A stretch of DNA of 64,000 bases from Dugong dugon (Eukaryota > Chordata > Mammalia > Sirenia > Dugongidae). Below, one piece after another: positions 51,101 to 60,599 of the stretch. Under the pieces are notes generated by a model. That model did no database searches and had not been told where the DNA came from. It worked only from the letters and a program-made list of their open reading frames with translations. The stretch is taken from assembly GCA_030035585.1 (NCBI GenBank), contig CM057476.1:18150501-18214500 (forward strand). Reading direction: 5' to 3'. The stretch's first letter is position 1. Each line of letters opens with the position of its first letter. Made by a program: the position numbers and the translations under genes.

Positions 51101-54100
51101 CTGGCCTAGACAAACACATTTTTTGTATATATTTTGTACATATATTACATGTGTGTGTATAATTTAAAAAAAAAATTATTTTGAAATAATTATAGATTGA
51201 CAGGAAGTTGTAAAGAGAGTCCCGAGAGGGCTGGTGTACCCTTCATCCAGTTCCCCACAATGGTTACATCTTACATAAATATAGTAGAATATCAAAACCA
51301 GGAAATTGGCATTGATACCATGTGGGTGTATAGTTCTATGACATTTTATCATCTTTATAGATTCCTGTAACCATCACTGCAATCAAGATACAGAACTATT
51401 CCGTCATGACTGAGATCTCCCTCGTGCTACTCTTGCATAGTCACATTCCACTCCCTCCCTGCCACCATGCGTAAACCCTGGAAACCACTCATCTGTTTTC
51501 CATCTCAATAATTTTGTCATTTAGAGAATGTTATATAAATGGAGTCATACAGTATGTGACCTTTTGAAATTGGCTTTTTTCCCCCTGTTCACTATAATGC
51601 CCATAATATCCATCCATGTTATTTTGTGCATTAATAGTTTATCCCATTGTAATTACCCTTGTTACAGTTTCAACTTCATTCTCCATCTGCATGCTGTTTA
51701 CTTTTCAGAGCCCTCAAGTTCTTGCTTTTTGTCCTCTGCTGGAGTTTTAGCTGTAGTCTGTGAGACAGTTTGTAAGGGGCTTACTCTATTTCTGCCTGCA
51801 TCAGAGGTTTGCAATTACTTTTAAAATAAAAGTACTTATAAATACACATAAAATAAAATGTTTTCTAGTTATTTAAAAATATTTTAAACGTGATCATAAA
51901 GCAAAAAAAACCCCAAACCTGTTGAGTCAATTTCATTCAACTCATAGTAACCCTATAGGACAGAGCAGAACTGCCCCATATGGTTTCCAGGGAGCAGCTG
52001 GTGGATTTGAACTGCTGACCTTTTGGTTAGCAGCCGAGCTCTTAACCACTGTGTCACCAGGGCTCCAGTGTGATCATAGTACACTAAAATGTTAGTAGTG
52101 TTTATCTATGAATAGTATAGTTATCCATTTTGTAAGTTTCTGTATTTTTCCATATTTTTTGACTAAATTCTGACACATATGGGTTGCCATGAGTTGGAAT
52201 CAACTCAATAGCAACTAAAAACAACAGGCGTATAATTAAAAAATTATGAACCCCCAGGATTATGGCCCTAAGACTCCCTCCTGAACTGGAAGTGAAGCCA
52301 TTCTCAGAGACTGCCTTTCAGCCAAACCATAGACAGTCTCCTAAAATAAACAATAACATAGGAGAGGAACCTGCTCCTTCGAACAATCAATTATATGAGA
52401 TCAAAAGGGCAACATTTGCCCCAAAGCAAAGATGAGAAGGCAGGAAGGGGTAGAAAATCAGGACAAAAGGAAACAGGAACTAGGATGGAAATGGGGAGAG
52501 TACTGACATATTGTAGGAAATGAAACCAATGTTATTGGACACTTTATGTACAAACTTCTGAATGGGAAACTAATTTGCTCTGTAAACTTTCACCTAATGC
52601 ACAACTAAAAAAAAAGATTATAAAGGCTTAAAAATACCGCTAAGGTATATAAAATATGCATTCAAATAGTCTGTTAATGGAGGAGTTACCTGATAAATTT
52701 TCTGAAGGACAAAAAAAAAAAAAAAAAAACCAAAAAACAAGTAATTTTGACTTCAGATCTGCTACTAATTCCTGTTGTTGTTGTTAGGTGCCATGGAGTC
52801 AGTTCCAACTCATAATGACACAATAGGACAGAGTAGAACTGTCCTACAGAGTTTCCAAGGAACGGCTGGTGGATTCAAACTGCCAACCTCTTGGTTAGCA
52901 GCCATAGCTCTTAACCACTGTGCCACCAGGGCTCCCACTGATTCCTAGGTAACCTTAATTTAGGCATTGAATTTCATGTCCAGAGGAAAGAGAATGTGGA
53001 AGAACTTGGGTGTCAGACGGCAGCATGATTAAGTCCAGCAAGAAATGTCACGGCATTCTCACCCCAATTTGGATGGTTAAAACCAGGGAAACTAGATGTA
53101 ACTAAGAAAATCCAGTGCTTATCAAGGTCAAGAAACAAACTGATTGCCTTTGAGTCGATTCCGACTCATAGTGACCTGATAGAACAGAGTAGAACTGCCC
53201 CATAGAGTTTCTAAGGAGCGGCTGGTGGATTCAAACTGCTGACCTTTTGGTTAGCAGCTGAGCTCTTAACCGCTGTGCCACCAGGGCTCCAAGCCAAGAA
53301 AAGCAGAGAAAACAGATGTTAAAGTATGTGCAAGTTGTGCAATGGACCTTTCTCCTCCTGACAGAGAAACTGAAACTTAAGGCAGTTGTTTCCTCATTGC
53401 AATTGCTTGTTTGCCAATGTTTGTCCAAATAAGGTTTAACTCCATCAACACTCTGCTCTCGGCATTTTCCTTTCTGCTCAAAATAATTGGAGACAGTTAA
53501 CCTAGGGGTATTTCAACTTCTGGAAATAGAGTCTATTGAGAGAGCAAGAGGAAAGGTAAAATTAATTTTTTCTTATACAAATACTTGATGCATATACCTG
53601 TTAGGGTGTGATGGGAAACTTCAAGATATTGCCATTTTGCAGTAGCATACATAGTATGTCCTCAACTGAAATACAGCACATTTGAATCAATAGGAGAGCT
53701 TTATTTAGAACGTATGTTAAAATATTTGAACACTTTCAAATCCATCCTTGAGAAAATGTGCATCCTATTTGTAGTTCCAGGATTTGGTGGAATTGACGGA
53801 AAACCAATTGAGATGTTTCAACAAACAGATGAAATGCTGAAATTGCTCACTCATCTATGCTGAGAAATTTGGAAGACAGCTACCTGACCAATCGACTGGA
53901 AGAGAACTGTATTTATGCCTATTCTCAAGAAATGTGATCCAATTGAATGCAGAAATTATTGCACAATTTCATTAATGTCACACACAAGTAAAATTTTGTT
54001 GAAGATCATTCAAAAGGGGCTGCAGCAGTATATCGACAGGGAACTGCCAGAAATCCAAGCTGGATTCAGAAGAGGATGTGGAGCAAGGGACAGCATTACT

Positions 54101-56423
54101 GATGTCAGACGGATCCTGGCTGAAAGCGGAGAATATCAGAAAGATGTTTACCTGTGTTTTGTTGACTATGCAAAGGCATTCGACTGTGTGGATCATAACA
54201 AATTATGGATAACATTGCAAAGAATGGGAATTCCAGAACACTTAATTGTACTCATGAAGAACCTATACACAGATCAACAGGCAGTCGTTTGAACAGAACA
54301 AAGGGATACTGCTTGGTTTATAGTTAGGAAAGGTGTGTGTCAGGGTTGTATCCTTTCACCACACCTATTCAATCTGTATGCTGAGCAAATGATCCAAGAA
54401 GCTGGACTATATGAAGAAAACAGGGCATCGGGATTGGAGGAAGACTCATTAACAACCTGCAATATGCAGATGACACAATTTTGCTTGCTGACAGTGAAGA
54501 GGACTTGAAGCACTTACTGATGAAGATCAAAGACCACAGCCTTCAGCATGGATTATACCTCAACATAAAGAGAACAAAAATCCCCATAACTGGACCAGTA
54601 AGCAACATCATGATAAATGGCGAAAATATTGAAAGTGTAAAGGATTTCATTTTACTTGGATCCACAATCAACACCCATGGAAGCAGCAGTCAAGAAATCA
54701 AACGATGCATTGCATTGGGCAAATCGGACGTAAAAGACCTCTTTAAAGTGTTAAAAACCAAAGATGTCACCTTGAAGACTAATGTGCGCCTGACCCAAGC
54801 CATGGTGTTTTCAATTCCCTCATATCCATTTGAAAGCTGGGCGATAAAATAAGGAAGATTGAAGAAGAATTGATGCCTTTGAATTGTGGTGTTGGTGAAG
54901 AATATTCAATACACCATGGACTGCCTGGAAGACTGAATAAATCTGTCTTGGAGGAAGTACAACCAGAATGCTTCTTAGAAGCAAGAATGGCAAGACTTTG
55001 TCTCACATACTTTGGACATGTTATCAGGAGAGATCAGTCCCTGGAGAAGGACATCATGCCTGGTAAAACAGAAGGTCAGTGAAAAACAGGAAGACCTTCA
55101 ATGAGATGGATTGACACAGTGGCTGCAACAATGGGCTCAAGCATAACAGAGATTGTGAGGATGGTGCAGACCAGCAAGTGTTTCATTCTCTTGCACACAG
55201 GGTCGCTATGAGTTGGAACTGATTAGACAGCACTTAACAACAACAACAACAACAATCTGTAGTTCTGATCAGAATTTCCTTTTTTGGGTTTAGATCTAGA
55301 AGGCAAAGATGCTGATGTAGCTCTAGCACAGTTAGAAAAACAGTTGGGGTCCTATGGGAAAACACTTTATATGCTCAGATGTGTGGAAGAGTCAGAGCCC
55401 AGACGTGCAAAGTTGTATCTTTCTAGACAGGCACAGGAACTTGAATATCTGGATTTCTGTTTGAAGCTGATAGTTTGCTGATAACAACTCTCTGATCTTC
55501 GGTTTCTCCTCTTGAGACTCTTTAAGACTGTGTGCCCTTCCTTTGCAGTCTTATCCTCGGCTGCCATTACTCCTCCTCCTACTTACAGCCATTACTACTT
55601 ACCTTATTATTAGACGTTTTTCATTCTCCCAAATCTAATCTTGTGGTCAAGACACTTTTTGATTCAGAGAGATATGTCAGAAGTTGAATTACAGTGATCA
55701 CTTTCCCAAGAGAGGCCATGCTATAAATGGGTATTGAATCCCACAGTCAGCCCCTATACATCTATGTAATCTATAATGTACTCTCTGGTATTACATAATT
55801 GCTAGGTAGTTTCTAACATACCCAGTACGTGTCATTATAGAACAATATATGAGGTTATTCTTATGACTGGGGTGGGGGGAGGGTAAACTAGGACTTCTTA
55901 AACAAGAAACAAAAAGCATAAATCTTGCAGAGATCTGCTATTCCTAGTCCACCTGACTCCTTGGCTTTCAGAAAGCTGGATCCCAAATAATAATAGTAAT
56001 AATAATGAAGAAGATGAGGATAGTCATCATTATCCTTCACATTTGTAGAACAACTTACTATTTAAAAGCATGTTTCCATTCTTTATCCCATTTATTGCTC
56101 ATAACAATTTCAGGTTAAGAGGAGAAGACTGAGGCTCAGAAAGATGACATGACCCCAACTTCCAAGGTCACCCAGCCCCAAAGGGGCAGAGCTGGGATTC
56201 GAACCCCAGAGCCCCAAGTGCTCACCTTCACCACCTTCAGCACCCTGACTTCTTGGTCCAGAATCAGCTCATCGCGGAAGCGCTCCTCTCGCAGAAACCG
56301 TTCGATTCTCTGCCAGGCATCCTGAACCTCCTCCTTCCAGTCCCCCTGGGGCTGAAGGCTGTGCCTCCCGAAGTTGTCCAGCCGGTCCACAGGGGTCTCG
56401 TACAGGTCCTGGGGGAGCTCCAT
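44946..56423 (-). CDS. OASL2: OASL2, 2'-5' oligoadenylate synthetase-like paralogue with intact active site
   Basis: Second complete OASL gene. Coding exons on -: 56226-56423, 50303-50591, 49097-49272, 47851-48092, 47236-47377, 44946-45422 (198, 289, 176, 242, 142, 477 bp), joining in frame to 507 residues with intron phases identical to OASL. Unlike OASL it keeps GGSSGKGT (67-74), the Asp81-Val-Asp83 metal-binding pair and Asp154 in [11 protein letters not shown], so dsRNA-dependent synthesis of 2-5A from ATP (activating RNase L) is expected, as reported for mouse Oasl2. Two ubiquitin-like domains follow (about 354-507; [34 protein letters not shown]). It lies upstream of OASL in the same orientation. 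Upstream ISREs imply interferon induction. The call as OASL2 rather than a lineage-specific duplicate rests on the active-site pattern. Confidence 0.92.
45423..47235 (-). other. OASL2 intron 5
   Basis: An L1-like relic around 45.84-46.0 kb and a TAA microsatellite at 46444-46461; otherwise no recognised feature. Confidence 0.7.
46444..46461 (+). repeat. TAA microsatellite
   Basis: Six consecutive taa units in OASL2 intron 5. Confidence 0.9.
47236..47377 (-). CDS. OASL2: OASL2 exon 5
   Basis: Acceptor tctctcccag, donor gtatga. It encodes [20 protein letters not shown] to SQGWHIQ; two codons shorter than in OASL. Confidence 0.94.
47851..48092 (-). CDS. OASL2: OASL2 exon 4
   Basis: Acceptor ctttcaacag, donor gtgagt, 242 bp as in OASL. 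It encodes [28 protein letters not shown] and the segment to IKQKLKEY. A long CT microsatellite adjoins the acceptor. Confidence 0.95.
48099..48177 (+). repeat. GA microsatellite adjoining OASL2 exon 4
   Basis: agaaagagagcaagagagag then GA units with a few CA interruptions. On the coding strand it is a continuous CT tract that ends 7 bp from the exon. Confidence 0.96.
48324..48901 (+). mobile_element. MaLR/MLT1-like solo LTR, split by a SINE
   Basis: tgttatggattgaattgtat start; gagaaaataaatttattgtc and agtagcaaactgagaca end. The AfroSINE at 48408-48564 interrupts it. Confidence 0.72.
48408..48564 (+). repeat. AfroSINE nested in LTR
   Basis: gagctctggtggcgcactgg head. TTGTAAAT is duplicated at 48400-48407 and 48565-48572. 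Confidence 0.95.
49097..49272 (-). CDS. OASL2: OASL2 exon 3
   Basis: Acceptor cttctcccag, donor gtgagg. It encodes [20 protein letters not shown] to RLVKHWYLQ. Same 176-bp length as in OASL. Confidence 0.94.
49273..50302 (-). other. OASL2 intron 2
   Basis: One AfroSINE and MIR-like sequence around 49.69-49.97 kb; the rest is unique. Confidence 0.75.
49461..49664 (-). repeat. AfroSINE
   Basis: aaaaatccaaatctgttgct to cgcttgcaccacctaggga. Confidence 0.9.
50303..50591 (-). CDS. OASL2: OASL2 exon 2 (active site)
   Basis: Acceptor gttcccacag, donor gtaaag. It encodes [20 protein letters not shown] to [10 protein letters not shown], with all three catalytic Asp. Confidence 0.95.
50930..51110. 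mobile_element. Palindromic DNA transposon fragment
   Basis: atccaacatggtagccaaaa at the left and ggctaccgtattggacagca at the right are inverted repeats; MER-type, exact family not assigned. Confidence 0.65.
51165..51650 (-). mobile_element. Old L1 fragment
   Basis: ttccccacaatggttacatc and aatggagtcatacagtatgt; a related piece lies at about 15290-15475. Confidence 0.7.
51903..52067 (-). repeat. AfroSINE
   Basis: A-rich start then gttgagtcaatttcattcaa to gtgtcaccagggctcca. GTGATCATA-like sequence is on both sides. Confidence 0.93.
52166..52226 (+). repeat. AfroSINE tail fragment
   Basis: gggttgccatgagttggaat and caactcaatagcaact; head missing. Confidence 0.75.
52255..52616 (+). mobile_element. 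L1 3' UTR fragment, sense
   Basis: gatgagaaggcaggaagggg, actaatttgctctgtaaact and a terminal A run are typical of afrotherian L1 3' ends (inferred). Confidence 0.6.
52773..52935 (-). repeat. AfroSINE
   Basis: ttgttgttgttaggtgccat to gtgccaccagggctccc, between CTACTAATTCCT and CCACTGATTCCT. Confidence 0.93.
53134..53291 (-). repeat. AfroSINE
   Basis: aaacaaactgattgcctttg to gtgccaccagggctcca. Confidence 0.93.
53768..55256 (+). mobile_element. RTE-class LINE, 5'-truncated, decayed reverse transcriptase
   Basis: Frames at 53915-54292 and 54481-54852 read RT motifs: [41 protein letters not shown] and [20 protein letters not shown]. The YADD-like site is damaged and frames shift between ORFs. 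It ends in a CAA-repeat tail. TGTAGTTC flanks both ends (53770-53777, 55258-55265). Confidence 0.92.
53915..54292 (+). pseudogene. RTE reverse transcriptase fragment
   Basis: 126 codons homologous to the palm region of RTE/BovB-type RT ([17 protein letters not shown]). Terminated by a stop within the domain; not a host gene. Confidence 0.9.
56226..56423 (-). CDS. OASL2: OASL2 exon 1, coding part
   Basis: ATG at 56423-56421, 66 codons, [20 protein letters not shown] to VLKVVK, donor gtgagc. The frame is open upstream to an ATG 24 codons earlier. Confidence 0.93.
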
Positions 56424-56695
56424 CTCGGCAGGATCAGGATGCCTCTTGGAATCAATCCTCTCTGCTTTGCCCAACCCTTTTAAAAAAAGGAGCACGCTCT
56501 AGCCTTTCTCCCTCGGGCAAAAGGGCGAAGACTGGGGAAGGCAAAGTGTGGGGGTAGAGGGGGCTTTATCCTCCTCTCTTGGGTGCAGAGAGGTCTGGGA
56601 TCCCCCTATAGCAGCACACTGCTCCTTCCTCCCTGGGTACCTTAAACTCAGTAGCCACCCGTCCTGCCAGCTCCTCCCTGCTTTCTTGACATTTC

Positions 56696-56707
56696 GAAAC
56701 TGAAACT
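56696..56707 (+). promoter_or_regulatory. OASL2: ISRE upstream of OASL2
   Basis: GAAACTGAAACT, a perfect ISRE, 273-284 bp upstream of the ATG. Confidence 0.85.
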
Positions 56708-56724
56708 GAGTTTGCTTTGCTGAA

Positions 56725-56736
56725 AGTTTCTCTTTC
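56725..56736 (-). promoter_or_regulatory. OASL2: Second, inverted ISRE upstream of OASL2
   Basis: On - GAAAGAGAAACT, a perfect ISRE in the opposite orientation, 17 bp from the first. Confidence 0.8.
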
Positions 56737-56976
56737 TCCTGACGGGTTCCAGGACAAATGTCTGGGAGATAACTGTCTTCCATGGGCTCTCATCCCTGGA
56801 ATTTCCCACAGTGTTTGGAGCTGACCTCCCCTCATTCCTCATTTCCTGCTGCATGGGAAGAGAAAGAGAGATAGACAGAAACAGAGAGAGACTGAGGGAG
56901 GGAGCGGAAAAGAGAGACACAGATTGAGGGAGGAGGAGAGAGAGAGGAACAAAAGAGAGAGGGAAAGACAGGCATT

Positions 56977-56992
56977 TACACACGTGCGCGCG

Positions 56993-57040
<48 letters not shown>
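56977..57040 (+). repeat. Alternating purine-pyrimidine tract (CG)n(CA)n
   Basis: 64 bp without a break in alternation: TACACACGTG, then CG units, then 20 CA units. Confidence 0.97.
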
Positions 57041-57043
<3 letters not shown>

Positions 57044-57130
57044 GAAGAGAAATACCCTTAGAGACAGACAGCTAGACACACATATGCGTGTACACACATA
57101 CAGAGAAAAACACCCCTAGAGAGAGACATT

Positions 57131-57158
<28 letters not shown>
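57131..57158 (+). repeat. CA microsatellite
   Basis: About 13 ca units. Confidence 0.95.
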
Positions 57159-57162
<4 letters not shown>

Positions 57163-57737
57163 TACAGAGGGACAGAGCAGGAGATGGCATGGGAGGGTGG
57201 GAGGGAGGAGAGAAGGAGGGGAAGGGTTGGGGGAAGCTGAGGAGTGGAAGGAGAGAAGCTGTCTTGAGTCCGGACCATTCCCAGCTCCTAACGCACTGCC
57301 TGCTGCTCGTCCTGTTCTTAGGCTCCAGGTCCCGGCTGGAATATCACGACCACTGTCTCTTCCATGGGCAAATTAGCCTGGGTGAATTTCTGCTCCTGTC
57401 TGGGAGAGTGGGTGACATCTACTGCCCACTGCACCCAGGACTGCACAGACTTGGAGAGTCAGGGCCTGGGGCCAACTCCTTCATCAGCCCAGGGCCTAGC
57501 CCACACCAGGTACAGTGGGGAGTGAGGGTGGAATGCAGGGGAAACACAGGCAATTGTTGCTGTTGAGGCCCAAAAGAAGGTGTACAGGGGATGTAGGACA
57601 TTTGGGACAGAGCCTGAGAGCTGAGAGGAACAGAACCAGAAGTCAGAGCAATTTGTAGTAGTTTCCTGTAGGTATTATAACAGATTACCAAAAACTCTGT
57701 GGCTTAAAACATCAGAAATTTACTCTTGCACAGTTCC

Positions 57738-59702
57738 GGTTCCATTGCAAAGACAAGAAAGAAAGAAAAGACCAAAATGGATGTCAGAAGAGACTCTGAA
57801 ACTTGCTCTTGAACATCGAGTTGCTAAAGTTAACAGAAGAAATGATGAAGTAAATGAGCTGAACAGAAGATTTCAAAGGGTGGCTCAAGAAGACGAAGTA
57901 AGTTATTATAATGAAATGTGCAAAGACCTGGAGTTAGAAAACCACAAGGGAAGAACACGTTCAGCATTTCTCAGGCTGAAAGAAATGAAGAAAAAATTCA
58001 AGCCTAGAGTTGCAATATTGAAGGATTCTATGGGGGAAATATTAACTGACACAGGAAGCAGAAAAAGAAGATGGAAAGAATAAACAGAGTACTGTACTTT
58101 GGTACTGTGTACTGTACCAAAAAGAGTTGGTCTATGTTCAACCATTTCAGGAAGTAGCATATGATCAAGAGCCAATGGTACTGAAGGAAGAAGTTCAAGT
58201 TGCACTGAAGGCATTGGCAAAAAACAAGACTCCAGGAATTGATGGAATACTAATTGAAATGTTTCAACAAAATGATGTAGTGCTGGAAGTGCTCATTCAT
58301 CTCTGCCAAGAAATTTGGAGGACAGCTGCCTGGCCAACTGAAAGGAAGAGATCCATATTTGTGCCCATTCCAAAGAAAGGTGATAAAGCAGAATGCAGAA
58401 GTTATCGAACAATATCATTAATATCACACACAAGTAAAATTTTGCTGAACATCATTCAAAAGCTATTGTAACAGTACAACAACAGAGAAATGCCAGAAAT
58501 TCCAGCCAGGTGCAGAAGAGGACGTGGAACAACGGATATCACTGCTGATGTCAGATGGATCTTGGCTGAAAGTGGAGAATACCAGGAAGATGGTTACCTC
58601 TGTTTTATTGACTATGCTAAGGCATTCGACCGTGTGGATCATAACAAATTATGGGTAAAATTGTGAAGAATGGGAATTCCAGAACACTTAATTGTGCTCA
58701 CGAGGAACCTGTACATAGATCAAGATGTAGTCGTCTGAACAGAACAAGGGGATACTGCGAGGTTTAAATTCAGGAAAGATGTGCATCAGGGTCGTATCCT
58801 TTCACCATGCTTATTCAATCTGTATGCTGAGCAAATAATGCGAGAAGCTGGACAGTATGAAGAAGAACACAATATCAGGATTGGAGGAAGACTCATTAAC
58901 AACCTGCCATATGCAGATGACAGAATCTTGCTTGCTGAAAGTGAAGAGGACTTGAAGCATTTACTGATGGGGATCAAAGACTACAGCCTTTGGTATTTGG
59001 TATTGAATTACACCTCAACATAAAGAAAACAAAAATCTTCATAACTGGACCAATAAGGAACATCATAATGAATGGAGAAAAGATGGAAGTTGTCAAGGAT
59101 TTCATTTTACTTGGATCCACAATCAACGCCCATAGAAGCAGCAGTCAAGAAATCAAACGATGCATTGCATTGGGCAAATCTGCTGTGAAAGACCTCTTTA
59201 AAGTGTTAAAAAGCAAAGATGTCACTTTAAAGACTAAGATGCTCCTGACCCAAGCCATGGTTTTTTCAGTCACGTCATATGCATGCGAATGCTGGACAAT
59301 GAATAAAGAAGACAGAAGAAGAACTGATGCCTTTGAATTATGGTGTTGGTGAAGAATATTGAATACACCATGGACTGCCTGAAAGAATGAACAAACCTGT
59401 CTTGGAAGAAGTACAACCAGAATGCTCCTTAGAAGCAAGAATGGCAAGACTTCATCTTACACACTTTGGACGTGTTATCAGGAGGGACTAGTCCCTGGAG
59501 AAGGACATTATGCTTGGTGAAGTAGAGGGTCATCGAGAAAGAAGAAGACTCTCAACAAGATGGATTGATACAGTGGCTGCAACAATGGGCTCGTGCATAA
59601 CAATGATTGTGAGGATGGTGCAGGATCGGGGAGTGTTTTATTCTGTTGTAATTAGGGTCGCTATGAGTCAGAACCGACTCCACGGCACCTAACAACAACA
59701 CA
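57738..59702 (+). mobile_element. RTE-class LINE, longer copy
   Basis: Frames at 57745-58083, 58127-58471, 58781-59023 and 58990-59352 give RT order: VKALAKNKTPGID-like, [64 protein letters not shown] is intact but stops and frameshifts separate the blocks. ACAGTTCC flanks (57730-57737, 59703-59710). It ends in a CAACAA tail. Confidence 0.93.
58781..59023 (+). pseudogene. RTE reverse transcriptase fragment with YADD
   Basis: [17 protein letters not shown] and LPYADDRILLAESEEDL are the RT active-site region. Isolated by stops, so inactive. Confidence 0.9.
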
Positions 59703-60599
59703 ACAGTTCCAGAGTCCAGGGGTCTGAAATCAATATCACTGGGCCAAAATCAAGGCATCAGCAGAGCCTCGCTCCTTCCTGAGGCTCTGGGGGAGAATAC
59801 GACTGACTCTTTGGGTTTCTGATGGCTTCCAGCATTCCTTGGCTTGTGGCCACATCACTCCAATCTTCACAGCCAGCATCATCAAATCTCCCTCTGCTCA
59901 TCTGCACATCACCTTCTCCTTTGTGTTTCTGTGCCAAGTCTCCTCTGCCTTTCTTTTCTAAGGATGCATGTGATTGCATTTAAGGCCCACCCAGAAAACA
60001 CAGGATAATCTCTCCATCTCAAAATCCTTAGCCTAGTCACATTTACAAAGATCCTTTTTCCAAATAAGGTAACATTTGCAGGTTCCAGGGATTAGGCCCT
60101 GATATCTTTGGGGAACTCTTATTAGACAACCAGAGATCTGATGTCACAGGGACATGTGGCCTAGCTCCTGACATGTGTCCCAGAGCTGTGGAGGGGGCCC
60201 TGGTTATGCCCTGGCACAGAGTCCTCTACAGTCCTGGCACCTAAGCAGTAGAGACTTGGGTAGCCGTGGAGGCAGTACCCTTAGCTGGACACAGAGGGTG
60301 GGGCAGAACAAAAGATTTGCCTCTGAGCCCACAGGACCCAGAGACCCAGGGAGGCTTGGGGAAGGGGAGAGGGACCACCTCCCTTAGCTGGAGAGGGCTT
60401 GGTGCCTGGGAGTCCTTGACACTGCTAAGGGGACTTCATCTGACCTCACCTACTGGGGATGCCCAGAATCTGTATGTCACCTTCCTGTTCTTTCCCCCAA
60501 TTTTTCCACAGCTTTTAAAAACTTTCTCTTCCAAAATTGTGTGATATTTTGTCAGTTTTCCTTCTCCTCCACTAGGGGTGCTCTACACCCACCTTAAAA

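Larger units (their letters stand above)
50592..56225 (-). other. OASL2 intron 1
   Basis: Palindromic MER element (about 50930-51110), antisense L1 (about 51165-51650), four AfroSINEs or SINE tails, an L1 3' UTR in sense, and an RTE LINE (53768-55256). No additional exon recognised. Confidence 0.8.
56424..57050 (-). promoter_or_regulatory. OASL2: OASL2 upstream promoter region
   Basis: Contains the paired ISREs, a GA-rich tract (56861-56975) and a 64-bp CG/CA alternating tract. The transcription start is not determined. Confidence 0.6.
57655..60137 (-). mobile_element. MLT1-like LTR split by an RTE LINE
   Basis: Left part 57655-57737 (aaaaactctgtggcttaaaa) and right part 59703-60137 (aggatgcatgtgattgcatt, ggttccagggattaggccct) read as one antisense MaLR LTR. 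Confidence 0.7.

Noticed and set aside
53915..54852. Host gene encoding a reverse transcriptase
   Set aside because: RTE LINE relic with stops, frameshifts, CAA tail and target-site duplication.
56648..57097. 149-codon Cys/Val-repeat frame on -
   Set aside because: Product of the CA/CG microsatellite and GA-rich tract.
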